DNA of 14,716 nucleotides from an uncultured Pedobacter sp. GTDB taxonomy: Bacteria; Bacteroidota; Bacteroidia; Sphingobacteriales; Sphingobacteriaceae. The position numbers and the translations under genes are program-made. The notes beneath the pieces are model-generated. The model had not been told where the DNA came from, made no database searches, and saw only the letters and a program-made list of their open reading frames with translations. The stretch spans positions 1 to 14,716 of the forward strand of contig NZ_CAMLHF010000143.1 of assembly GCF_946479715.1 (NCBI RefSeq), read 5' to 3'. This document shows, one piece after another, positions 5,442 through 13,487 of the stretch (within the stretch, counting starts at the first letter, position 1; each line of letters opens with the position of its first letter).

Positions 5442-6881
5442 TTGAAACAAGCTAGCGAAAAACCTGAGGAGCAAAAACTGAAAAGGGGTTTGCAAAACAG
5501 GCATATTCAGTTGATCGCCCTTGGCGGAGCCATAGGAACAGGATTATTTTTAGGCATTGGTCCGGCAGCTGTATTGGCTGGGCCTTCTGTAATTTTAGGT
5601 TATGCACTGGCCGGTATTATTGCCTTTTTTATTATGCGTCAGTTGGGCGAAATGGTGGTGGAAGAGCCTGTTTCGGGTAGTTTTAGTCACTTTGCCTATA
5701 AGTACTGGGGATCTTTTGCCGGCTTTGCTTCGGGCTGGAACTATTGGGTGCTGTATATCCTGGTAAGCATGTCGGAGTTAACTGCAATTGGCATTTATGT
5801 ACATTTCTGGTGGCCTGAAATTCCGTTGTGGTCATCGAGCCTTTTCTTTTTTATCGCCATTAATGCCTTAAACTTAACCTCTGTAAAGGTGTACGGTGAG
5901 GTGGAGTTCTGGTTTTCGATAATAAAAGTGGTAGCGATTATTGCCATGATCATTTTTGGCGTTTACCTGCTTGTTAGCGGGAGCGGAGGCGAGCAGGCAA
6001 GTGTTCAGAACCTATGGAATGACGGTGGCTTTTTTGCAAAGGGGTGGTTTAGTGGAGATGGGAAAGGTGGTTTTCAGGGATTGTTTGCTGCAATTGCATT
6101 GATCATGTTTTCTTTTGGCGGACTGGAATTGATTGGGATCACAGCGGCAGAAGCGGAACAGCCTGAAAAAACAATTCCAAAGGCTACCAACCAGGTGATT
6201 GACAGGATCCTGATTTTTTATGTGGGTGCGCTTGTGATCTTGTTTTCTTTATCCCCCTGGAAAAATATTACTACGGATAGTAGTCCTTTTGTAATGGTTT
6301 TTGAGAGTTTAAAGGGCTTTCAGTTTACGCTTTTAGGCAAGACCATTTACTTTACGAGTGTGATTGCTAATGTGCTTAATGTTATCGTATTGACGGCTGC
6401 CTTGTCTGTTTACAATAGTTGTGTTTACAGTAACAGCAGGATGTTATTTGGATTGGCAGAGCAAGGGAATGCACCTTCTTTTTTATCGAAGCTGAATAAG
6501 AACTCGGTACCTATAAATGCGATTTTGATATCGAGTTTGTTTGCCGCGATATGTATTATAATTAATAAGCTAATGCCGGAGAAGGCATTGGAAATTTTGA
6601 TGTCGCTGGTGGTGTCATCGCTGATTATCAATTGGTTGATGATCAGTATTACGCATTTGAAATTTAGAAGGAGTAAAGAAGCGGATCAGATTAAAACCAA
6701 GTTCCCTTCTTTTATTTATCCGCTATCAAATTATATATGCCTGGTATTTCTGGTAGGCATTTTAGTGATTATGTGGATAACGGGATTGAAGATGTCGGTT
6801 GAGTTAATTCCGGGATGGATTTTACTGCTGTATGTTTGCTACCTGTTGGTCAGAAAAAAGAAAAGCGGAGATAAATCCTAA
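5442..6881 (+). CDS. aroP: AroP/PheP-like aromatic amino acid permease (APC superfamily)
   Basis: A 479-residue inner-membrane transporter of the amino acid transporter (AAT) branch of the APC superfamily, expected to import aromatic amino acids by proton symport. From memory it closely resembles E. coli AroP over nearly its whole length: LKRGLQNRHIQLIALGGAIG (13-32), the GTGLFLG of helix 1, MRQLGEMVVEEPVSGSFSHF (65-84), FASGWNYWVLYILV, SFGGLELIGITAAEAEQPE (224-242), and ALSVYNSCVYSNSRMLFGLA (320-339). Twelve membrane helices are expected. Insertions relative to AroP lie near 200-211 and 293-306. The start must be the TTG at 5442: an in-frame TAA at 5436-5438 blocks upstream starts, and no ATG occurs before conserved helix 1. 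The symbol rests on similarity; PheP-like or broader specificity is possible. Confidence 0.85.
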   Translation: MKQASEKPEEQKLKRGLQNRHIQLIALGGAIGTGLFLGIGPAAVLAGPSVILGYALAGIIAFFIMRQLGEMVVEEPVSGSFSHFAYKYWGSFAGFASGWNYWVLYILVSMSELTAIGIYVHFWWPEIPLWSSSLFFFIAINALNLTSVKVYGEVEFWFSIIKVVAIIAMIIFGVYLLVSGSGGEQASVQNLWNDGGFFAKGWFSGDGKGGFQGLFAAIALIMFSFGGLELIGITAAEAEQPEKTIPKATNQVIDRILIFYVGALVILFSLSPWKNITTDSSPFVMVFESLKGFQFTLLGKTIYFTSVIANVLNVIVLTAALSVYNSCVYSNSRMLFGLAEQGNAPSFLSKLNKNSVPINAILISSLFAAICIIINKLMPEKALEILMSLVVSSLIINWLMISITHLKFRRSKEADQIKTKFPSFIYPLSNYICLVFLVGILVIMWITGLKMSVELIPGWILLLYVCYLLVRKKKSGDKS

Positions 6882-6894
6882 GATTTACCCCCGC
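6865..6894 (+). terminator. Hairpin spanning the permease stop codon
   Basis: Two 13-base arms (6865-6877 and 6882-6894) around loop CTAA (6878-6881) form 11 base pairs with two A-C mismatches. The outer clamp is GCGG/CCGC and the inner part TAAATC/GATTTA. The stop codon TAA (6879-6881) lies in the loop. No strong T tract follows, so it may be a terminator of reduced efficiency or a 3'-end stabiliser. Confidence 0.45.
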
Positions 6895-6991
6895 TATCTA
6901 AATTAACGCTCTCATAAATATAAACGAAGAAAAGAGCAAAAGGTTTAAACGTTTCTGTGTTTTTTTGGAGGTATGACAGTAATATGATATT

Positions 6992-7011
6992 GTGAGAAGT
7001 TGATTTCTCAC
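6992..7011. terminator. Hairpin between convergent permease and MFS genes
   Basis: A perfect 7-bp stem GTGAGAA/TTCTCAC (6992-6998 with 7005-7011) around a 6-base loop, one base beyond the MFS stop codon (7015-7013, minus strand). It could end transcripts from either side. The flanks are only moderately T-rich, so this is a structural call. Confidence 0.4.
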
Positions 7012-7012
7012 T

Positions 7013-8251
7013 TTACCTTAAATGCAGCAGGGTTTGGAAGGAAAGTTGTCGGCCAGCACGTTTGTTTTGGTAAACAACGAACATTGCGGTAGCACAAAGA
7101 CCGATTACTCCGGCAAGACAAACTGCTAGTCGTGGACCAAAAGCTTGTGCTGTCCACCCGATAAGTAAGCTGCCAATTGGGATCATGCCCTGGTATGCCA
7201 TGATGTAATAGCTGATGGCACGGGCCCTCATTTCGGGGATGGTATGCGTTTGTATGTAGGTGTTTATGGCAGATGTTTGTGCCATCATACCGATGCCACC
7301 AAAGGCCATGAATACAAGGGCTAAGGATAGTATGCCTGAGTAAGCCAGTAAGATTAAGCTAACCCCGAATATGGTACTTGCCAGAACTACGATTCTTTTT
7401 AGTGGTTTGGCAGATCTTAAATTGGCCAGATACATGGCGCTAATGACAGAGCCCAGGCCGGCCGCGCTCTCGAACCAGCTAAATGTTCCTGCATCGCCAT
7501 GAAAAAGATCTTTGGCGAAGATGGGCATGAGGGTGTTAAATGGGATTACGAACAGACTGCTGATACCTATCATCAGGATCATGCTGCTCAATTCTCTGTC
7601 GCCTGAAACGTATTTGAAGCCTTCTTCCAGTTCGATCCAGATGCTTTTCTCTGATCGTTCGACAACGCTGAGGTTCAGTTTCATTAGGAATAAACACACG
7701 AGAACGGGGATATAGCTTAAAAAGTTTCCGATGAAACAAAAGTCTTCGCCAAAAGTACTGAGGATTACCCCGGCAATAGCAGGCCCCACGATGCGTGCAA
7801 GGTTTGCCATGGTAGAGTTTAGTGCAATTGCATTGGGAAGGTCTTCTTTATGATCGACCATTTCGACCATTAAGGATTGTCGGCAGGTAACATCAAAAGC
7901 ATTTATAATGCCTTGCACCAGACTTAAAAAGATGATGGCAGGTATGTTGTAAAATTTGAAAAAGATAATTGCGGCGAGCGCTCCGGCCTGCATCATTGAT
8001 ATTACCTGGGTAATGACAAGGATTTTATAACGGTTGTGCCTGTCTATTAAGCTGCCTGCGTAAGGTGATAGTATGAGCGAGGGGATAAGACTGGCAAAAG
8101 CCACGAGGCCTAATAAAAGTGCTGAGCCTGTTAGTCGGTATACCAACCAGCTGACAGCAGTTTTTTGCATCCATGTTCCTATTAAAGAGATACTTTGGCC
8201 ATAGAAGAAAAGTTTAAAGTTGCGGTATTTTAATGATCTAAATATATTCAT
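7013..8251 (-). CDS. MFS transporter, MFS_3 / EntS-like exporter
   Basis: A 412-residue major facilitator with 11-12 membrane helices. The N-terminus FRSLKYRNFKLFFYGQSISL and then GTWMQKTAVSWLVYRLTGSA are typical of the MFS_3 (EntS-like, 'transmembrane secretion effector') group. The loop 2-3 segment SPYAGSLIDRHNRYKILVIT carries the MFS motif-A pattern G-x-x-x-D-R-x-x-R. DVTCRQSLMVEMVDHKEDLPNAIALNS and RIVGPAIAGVIL follow in their usual places. Members export siderophores, drugs or other small molecules; the substrate here is unknown. The ATG at 8251 fits the family and a possible -7 (GAAATTTG, 8285-8278 on the minus strand); an ATG at 8275 would add eight residues. The gene is divergent from a LysR-type regulator gene, the probable controller. 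Confidence 0.88.
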   Translation of the reverse strand: MNIFRSLKYRNFKLFFYGQSISLIGTWMQKTAVSWLVYRLTGSALLLGLVAFASLIPSLILSPYAGSLIDRHNRYKILVITQVISMMQAGALAAIIFFKFYNIPAIIFLSLVQGIINAFDVTCRQSLMVEMVDHKEDLPNAIALNSTMANLARIVGPAIAGVILSTFGEDFCFIGNFLSYIPVLVCLFLMKLNLSVVERSEKSIWIELEEGFKYVSGDRELSSMILMIGISSLFVIPFNTLMPIFAKDLFHGDAGTFSWFESAAGLGSVISAMYLANLRSAKPLKRIVVLASTIFGVSLILLAYSGILSLALVFMAFGGIGMMAQTSAINTYIQTHTIPEMRARAISYYIMAYQGMIPIGSLLIGWTAQAFGPRLAVCLAGVIGLCATAMFVVYQNKRAGRQLSFQTLLHLR

Positions 8252-8308
8252 GTGTGGTAGATGTCTTGAAGACATTACAAATTTCGGAATAAGTTATTGA
8301 GTTGTAAA

Positions 8309-8350
8309 ATTGATTGTTTTAATGATATTGATTAGTTTTAACGATTGATT
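8309..8350 (+). repeat. Tandem ATTGATT repeats in the MFS-LysR intergenic region
   Basis: ATTGATTGTTTTAATGAT (8309-8326) is followed directly by ATTGATTAGTTTTAACGAT (8327-8345), the same sequence apart from one inserted A and one T/C change. A third ATTGATT (8344-8350) ends at the lysR ATG. The units start 18 and 17 bases apart. Repeated sites next to a LysR-type gene suggest an autoregulatory operator, but the sequence is AT-rich and binding is not shown. Confidence 0.4.
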
Positions 8351-9226
8351 ATGGAACTTAGACAACTCAATTATTTCGTAAAAGCGGCTGAACATCTTCA
8401 TTTTACTGAGGCTGCGGCTGAATCGTTTGTAACGCAATCGACCTTATCGCAACAGATAAAGCAATTGGAGGAGGAGCTGGGCATGTTGTTGTTTGACAGG
8501 ATAGGTAAACATGTTAGGCTGACGGAGGCTGGCGGTGTGTTTCTGATTCATGCAAAACAGATATTGCTTGATGTGCAAAAATCTAAAGCGGCGATATCTG
8601 AATTGAATAATCTGGCGGTGGGCGATTTGAAGATTGGGGTTACTTATGCTTTTAGTTCTATGGTATTGCCGGCATTGGCTCCTTTTTCATCAAAGTACCC
8701 GGGGATTAAAATATTTATTGAATATGGTACACCGGAATCGCTTGAGATTAAGTTAAAAGCAGCGGAACTGGATATTATTCTGAGTTTCCATGAAGAGTCT
8801 GATAACCAGGGGCTGGAAATGCAGCCTTTGTTTTCTTCTAAAATTGTGATGGTGGTTTCGCGCAAGCATCCATTGGCATCTTTAAAAAAGATAACGGTAG
8901 CAGAGCTTGGTGCATTGGAACTTATTTTACCCGGCAAGGGCTTTAGTTCGAGAGATTATGTGAATGAGCTTTTTGGTAAACGCAAGATCGTACCGAAGAT
9001 TAAGATTGAAATGAATGAGGTAAATTCATTGCTAACACTGGTGGAGAGTACATCGTGGGTTACGATTTTAAATGAAAAGGCCATCATTAGCTGGGATACG
9101 CTGATTGCTATTCCTATTGCCGGAAAGGAACGCTACAAGAGAGCGTTTATATTGAGGCAAAAAGGAATTTATCAAAAGAAGGCGGCTAATTTATTTATTG
9201 AAGAGCTGAGTAAGATACTCTGGTAA
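8351..9226 (+). CDS. LysR-family transcriptional regulator
   Basis: A 291-residue LTTR. The N-terminal winged helix-turn-helix is canonical: MELRQLNYFVKAAEHLHFTE, AAESFVTQSTLSQQIKQLEE, LGMLLFDRIGKHVRLTEAG (1-65), then a linker helix and the two-lobed effector domain (about 90-290; IGVTYAFSSMVLPALAPF begins it). The ATG at 8351 is chosen; an in-frame TTG at 8345 would add only two residues. It is divergent from the MFS exporter gene, the classic arrangement for a regulator and its target, and is likely autoregulated through the ATTGATT repeats. The secreted hydrolase genes start 95 bases downstream, so regulation of those is also conceivable. The effector is unknown. Confidence 0.92.
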   Translation: MELRQLNYFVKAAEHLHFTEAAAESFVTQSTLSQQIKQLEEELGMLLFDRIGKHVRLTEAGGVFLIHAKQILLDVQKSKAAISELNNLAVGDLKIGVTYAFSSMVLPALAPFSSKYPGIKIFIEYGTPESLEIKLKAAELDIILSFHEESDNQGLEMQPLFSSKIVMVVSRKHPLASLKKITVAELGALELILPGKGFSSRDYVNELFGKRKIVPKIKIEMNEVNSLLTLVESTSWVTILNEKAIISWDTLIAIPIAGKERYKRAFILRQKGIYQKKAANLFIEELSKILW

Positions 9227-9257
9227 ATTGATACGCATTGGCGAAATATTGAGACGG

Positions 9258-9294
9258 ATTGATTACTTAATCAGGTTCATATTGCCTTACTTTG
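9258..9294 (+). promoter_or_regulatory. Palindrome and possible promoter before the secreted hydrolase pair
   Basis: TGATTACTTAATCA (9260-9273) has 6-base arms around CT, and with the preceding bases forms another ATTGATT (9258-9264), the word repeated upstream of lysR. TTACTTTG (9287-9294) matches 7 of 8 positions of TAnnTTTG and would start RNA near 9299, leaving an A-rich leader before the ATG at 9322. The palindrome covers the region where a -33 is expected. Confidence 0.35.
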
Positions 9295-9321
9295 TTTTAT
9301 AACCATATATAAATTAAGAAG

Positions 9322-11415
9322 ATGCGTAAACAATTAATAACAGTTGTACTCTTTTACTTGTGCAATTTAAGTTTGGGTTTAGCCCAGGTTTCTCAAGTAA
9401 ACACTCAGAAGTTTGACCGGAAATCGGGGGTGACTGCAACATACAGTCAAAGTATTTTGAAAATAACCTGGCCCGCAGGAAGTAATAATTACGGGCAGGT
9501 TGACCTTAACATGGAGAAGGGAAAGCCGTTGTTTAGTCGCCTGCTTATCGGCGAAGCAAAGAAGGCTAAATTGGTTTCGACAGATCTTGATCCAAGCTTT
9601 TTGCTTACCATTGGTAAAAGGGATTTGATATCGCAAAATGGATGGAACATCTTCTTTGATAAGGTTCCTCAGAAAAAATATAAGACCTATAATGTAGAAC
9701 TGGAAAAATCGACTGCGACGGTAAAAACGATAGGCAGCAGAACGGTGGTGACCATTTCATCGTTAAAAGCTGACCGTTTTTCTGGTGATCTGGAGATTAC
9801 TTTTTACAATGGGAGTCCGATGTTTAACATCGCGGCAGTGATGGCTACCAAAATAGATTCGACGGCTATTGTATACGATGCGGGTTTAATTAACAGATCG
9901 GCAAGCTGGAAAAACATAGCCTGGATAAATACAGGAGACAGTTTGCAGACTGCAAATGCCGTTAGTGCCGATAGTTCAAAAAACATAGCTGTAAAATACC
10001 GTACCATAGCCGCAAAGGGAAAGGAAGGCGTTTTGGCGATATTTCCTGCACCTCACCAATACTTTTATCCTTTAGATGAGGCCTTTAACCTGAAGTTTAC
10101 CTGGTATGGCAACAACTACCGGAAAATGACTGATGGATATGGTATTGGGATTCGTCAGGATTTAGAGGGCGATAGAAGGTTTGTGCCCTGGTTTAATGCA
10201 CCACCTGATACTAAACAGCGCTTAAATTTCTTTTGCCTGCTTAGTGCAGCGGATGAAAGCGCCGCCTTTACTGAGGTAAAGAAGTTTACAAATAATGATA
10301 CGTATGTTAAACTGCCAGGCTATAAAACCATGTCGAGCCATTTTCATAATGAGTTTATTATGAAAGTAGTATTGGCAAATAAGCCAATTCCTGAAGTTCC
10401 AGATTTTGTTACGGTGTTTAAGAATACGGGGATAGACATTGTGCATTTGGCAGAGTTTCATTATACGGCACATCCTAAAGGACCGGATGAAACGAGGTTG
10501 AAAGAGTTGGATGCGCTTTTTGAACAGTGTAAACGACTGTCGGACAATAAACTTCTTTTACTACCAGGTGAAGAGCCTAATGAGTTTTTTGGAGGTCACT
10601 GGTTAGCACTTTTCCCTAAGCCTGTGTATTGGATCATGTCGCGCAAGAAGGAAGCTCCTTTTACTGAAAATCATCCTAAATATGGTAAGATATATCATAT
10701 TGGGGATAAAGATGACATGCTGAAACTGCTTGAGGAAGAGAAGGGATTGGCCTGGACAGCACATGCACGCACAAAGGGATCTGTTAACGCACCGGATGTG
10801 TACAAAGATGAGACATTTTTTAAATCAGATCATTTTATGGGCGCAGCATGGAAAGCAATGCCTGCAGATTTGTCGCAACCAAAACTGGGGAATCGGGTAT
10901 TGGATTTGATGGACGACATGAACAACTGGAATTTGAAAAAGACGGTGATTACTGAAGCGGATCTTTTTACGATAACACCGGAAAATGAGATGTACGCACA
11001 TTTAAATGTAAACTACCTGATGATGGATGCTTTACCTGAATTTAACAAAGGCTGGCAACCGGTATTGGATGTGATGCAGCAGGGTAAATTTTTTGCGAGT
11101 ACTGGAGAGGTTTTAATTCCTGAACTGACTATAAATGGAAAGCGTTCGGGTGAAACAATCGCGCTGGATAAGTTGGGTTTTGCAAATGTTAAGCTTAAAC
11201 TAAACTGGACCTTTCCAATGAATTTTGTAGAGATCATATCGGGTGATGGCAATAAGGTGTACAGAGAGAAGGTAGATCTTACTAAAACGAAGGCCTTTGG
11301 GTCTGAGCTGCTGCAGTTTAAAACTAAACTGAGTAACAGAACATGGGTGAGGGTAGAGGCGTGGGATATAGCAGCAAATGGAGCTTTTAGCCAGACTTTT
11401 TATATTAAACATTAA
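9322..11415 (+). CDS. Secreted PHP/CehA-like metallohydrolase
   Basis: A 697-residue exported protein. A signal peptide is clear (MRKQLITVVLFYLCNLSLGLAQ, cleavage near 21-22). Residues about 25-330 look like a beta-rich domain. Residues 335-565 resemble a PHP-superfamily metal-dependent hydrolase of the CehA type: SSHFHNEF (H340, H342), HLAEFHYTAH (E378, H380, H384), LLPGEEPNEFFGGHW (E417/E418, H426), WTAHARTKGS (H481) and KSDHFMG (D503, H504). The end matches the CehA layout, GKFFASTGEVLIPELTINGK (589-608) followed by a beta-sandwich to the C-terminus. The usual terminal DxH of PHP enzymes is not in standard form. PHP enzymes cleave phosphoesters or other ester/amide bonds; the substrate is unknown. 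The glycosidase gene follows after 22 bases, so both probably act on one extracytoplasmic substrate. The family call is from motifs only. Confidence 0.65.
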   Translation: MRKQLITVVLFYLCNLSLGLAQVSQVNTQKFDRKSGVTATYSQSILKITWPAGSNNYGQVDLNMEKGKPLFSRLLIGEAKKAKLVSTDLDPSFLLTIGKRDLISQNGWNIFFDKVPQKKYKTYNVELEKSTATVKTIGSRTVVTISSLKADRFSGDLEITFYNGSPMFNIAAVMATKIDSTAIVYDAGLINRSASWKNIAWINTGDSLQTANAVSADSSKNIAVKYRTIAAKGKEGVLAIFPAPHQYFYPLDEAFNLKFTWYGNNYRKMTDGYGIGIRQDLEGDRRFVPWFNAPPDTKQRLNFFCLLSAADESAAFTEVKKFTNNDTYVKLPGYKTMSSHFHNEFIMKVVLANKPIPEVPDFVTVFKNTGIDIVHLAEFHYTAHPKGPDETRLKELDALFEQCKRLSDNKLLLLPGEEPNEFFGGHWLALFPKPVYWIMSRKKEAPFTENHPKYGKIYHIGDKDDMLKLLEEEKGLAWTAHARTKGSVNAPDVYKDETFFKSDHFMGAAWKAMPADLSQPKLGNRVLDLMDDMNNWNLKKTVITEADLFTITPENEMYAHLNVNYLMMDALPEFNKGWQPVLDVMQQGKFFASTGEVLIPELTINGKRSGETIALDKLGFANVKLKLNWTFPMNFVEIISGDGNKVYREKVDLTKTKAFGSELLQFKTKLSNRTWVRVEAWDIAANGAFSQTFYIKH

Positions 11416-11437
11416 ACCAAAACTACAATACACACAC

Positions 11438-13447
11438 ATGCGAATTAATAATTTGTTTTATACACTATGTATAGGTGGGATAACCATGTTAACTGGTTTG
11501 GCACTTGATACAAATGCACAGGTTAGTGCCAATCAAAATCCTTATAAAGAATTGCCATTGGGAGCAATTAAACCACAAGGCTGGTTAAGGGAGATGTTGA
11601 TCAGACAGAAGGATGGAGCAACAGGTAATCTGGATAAGCTTTATCCGGTTGTGATGAACGAGAGAAATGGATGGCTTGGCGGAGATGGCGATCAGTGGGA
11701 GCGAGGGCCGTATTGGATAGATGGACTTTTGCCGCTCGCTTATCTTTTGGATGATAAAGCACTTATTGCTAAAACAAAACCCTGGGTAGAATGGGCGATT
11801 AAAAGTCAGCAGCCGGATGGGTATTTTGGGCCCACTAAAGACTATAGTTATGAGCGCGGTATGCAACGCGATAACAGCAAAGACTGGTGGCCAAAAATGG
11901 TAATGCTTAAGGTACTTAAACAGTACTATTCTGCTACAGGCGATAAAAGAGTGATCACATTGATGACTAATTACTTTAAGTATCAGCTAAAAGAATTGCC
12001 ATCTAAACCGCTTGATCATTGGTCTTTTTGGGCGCGTTATCGTGGAGGTGACAACCTTCAGGTGATTTACTGGTTATATGATATTACCGGGGATAAGTTC
12101 CTTTTAGATCTTGGAGAACTAGTGCATAAACAAACATTTGATTATACCAATGCCTTTTTAAATACAGACATGTTATCTACTTTTGGAAGCATCCACTGTG
12201 TTAATCTGGCTCAGGGAGTGAAAGAACCTATTATTTATTATCAGCAGCATCGTGATAATAAATATCTGGAAGCTACAGATAAAGGTCTTAAAGACATTCG
12301 CATACAAAATGGGGTCGCTCATGGCTTATATGGCGGAGATGAAGACCTGCACGGAAACAATCCAACACAAGGGTCGGAACTTTGCAGTGCGGTAGAGATG
12401 ATGTTTAGTTTGGAAAGTATGCTGGAGATTACCGGTAAAATTAATTATGCTGATCATCTTGAAAAGATCGCATTTAATGCCTTACCTGCACAGGTGTCGG
12501 ATGATTTTATGGATCGCCAATACTATCAGCAGGCAAACCAGGTTATGGTTACCAGACATACCCGCAATTTTAATCAAGACCATAGTGGAACGGATCTGTG
12601 TTATGGTTTACTTACTGGGTATCCATGCTGTACCTCTAATATGCATCAGGGATGGCCAAAGTTTGCACAAAACCTTTGGTATCAGACGGCAGATAAAGGG
12701 ATAGCCGCCTTGGTATATTCTCCAAGTGAAGTTAAAACCACCGTTGGCAACGGCGTGGAAGTAAACTTTAAAGAGGAAACAAATTATCCTTTTGAGGAGC
12801 AGATCAAATTTACGCTTAGCATGGCTAAAAAAGTAAAATCAGCTACTTTTCCTTTTCATCTTCGGATACCTGAATGGTGCAAAAAAGGGTCGGTAAAAAT
12901 TAATGGACAGGTGTTTAAAGAAGCTGCTGGCAACCAGATCGTTAAAATAGAACGTGAATGGAAGTCGGGCGATGTGGTTGAATTGGAATTGCCAATGCAC
13001 GTATATAAAAATAGTTGGTATGAAAATTCAGTGTCAGTAGAACGTGGTCCAATTACCTATGCTTTAAAAATGAAGGAAGAAGTAACCAGGGTTAAAAATG
13101 ATAAAGACCCTATAGAATATGGAAATTATTATGATGAGATAAGGTCATCTTCACCATGGAACTATGGGTTGATTGAGACGCCTGACAACAAACTTGATGA
13201 GCAATATAAGGTGGAGAAAACCGGGGTGGTTTCCAATTATCCATGGAACCTTAAGAATTCACCAATTGCAATTAAAACAAAGGGTAAAAGAATTCCTTCG
13301 TGGCAGCTGTATAATGAAATGACAGGACCAATTCCGTATAGTTTTGTGTATGGTATAGAGACCTCCTTAGAAGAAGAAATTACGCTTGTGCCTTATGGCT
13401 GTACCAGTTTGAGGATTTCGCAGTTTCCAATGGTTCAGAGAAAGTAA
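11438..13447 (+). CDS. Secreted GH127-family (DUF1680) glycoside hydrolase, beta-L-arabinofuranosidase-like
   Basis: A 669-residue exported protein. The signal peptide covers about residues 1-27 (cleavage after TNA). The catalytic (alpha/alpha)6-barrel spans about 35-450 and beta-sandwich domains follow. Family marks are LGAIKPQGWLREMLIRQKDG (41-60), RGPYWIDGLLPLAYLL, SQQPDGYFGP, PTQGSELCSAVEMM (E314, C316) and GYPCCTSNMHQGWPKF (C397, C398). In the characterised GH127 enzyme HypBA1, Glu-x-Cys and Cys-Cys bind zinc, and one Cys of the pair is the nucleophile; these are conserved here. The acid/base Glu is probably in GGDED (300-303), nearer to E314 than in HypBA1. The ATG at 11438 puts the signal peptide at the N-terminus; an in-frame start at 11378 would overlap the previous gene. 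Arabinofuranosidase activity is inferred from the family, and substrates vary. Confidence 0.85.
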   Translation: MRINNLFYTLCIGGITMLTGLALDTNAQVSANQNPYKELPLGAIKPQGWLREMLIRQKDGATGNLDKLYPVVMNERNGWLGGDGDQWERGPYWIDGLLPLAYLLDDKALIAKTKPWVEWAIKSQQPDGYFGPTKDYSYERGMQRDNSKDWWPKMVMLKVLKQYYSATGDKRVITLMTNYFKYQLKELPSKPLDHWSFWARYRGGDNLQVIYWLYDITGDKFLLDLGELVHKQTFDYTNAFLNTDMLSTFGSIHCVNLAQGVKEPIIYYQQHRDNKYLEATDKGLKDIRIQNGVAHGLYGGDEDLHGNNPTQGSELCSAVEMMFSLESMLEITGKINYADHLEKIAFNALPAQVSDDFMDRQYYQQANQVMVTRHTRNFNQDHSGTDLCYGLLTGYPCCTSNMHQGWPKFAQNLWYQTADKGIAALVYSPSEVKTTVGNGVEVNFKEETNYPFEEQIKFTLSMAKKVKSATFPFHLRIPEWCKKGSVKINGQVFKEAAGNQIVKIEREWKSGDVVELELPMHVYKNSWYENSVSVERGPITYALKMKEEVTRVKNDKDPIEYGNYYDEIRSSSPWNYGLIETPDNKLDEQYKVEKTGVVSNYPWNLKNSPIAIKTKGKRIPSWQLYNEMTGPIPYSFVYGIETSLEEEITLVPYGCTSLRISQFPMVQRK

Positions 13448-13487
13448 GACTGTCAGCAACAATTGAGCTGTTATAAAAGTGTTTTTC

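Noticed and set aside
6943..6950. Palindrome GTTTAAAC in the permease-MFS gap
   Set aside because: An 8-base AT-rich palindrome is expected by chance and has no supporting context.
9259..9274. FNR-like site TTGAT...ATCA before the hydrolase pair
   Set aside because: The spacing between half-sites is six bases, not the four of an FNR box, and the last base does not match.
11378..11437. Upstream start for the GH127 gene overlapping the PHP gene
   Set aside because: It would bury the signal peptide behind 20 residues; the ATG at 11438 gives a normal exported N-terminus.
13448..13487. Possible terminator between the glycosidase and response regulator genes
   Set aside because: Only a 4-bp stem (CAGC/GCTG) with a 9-base loop can be drawn, and the T run is 10 bases away; too weak to call.
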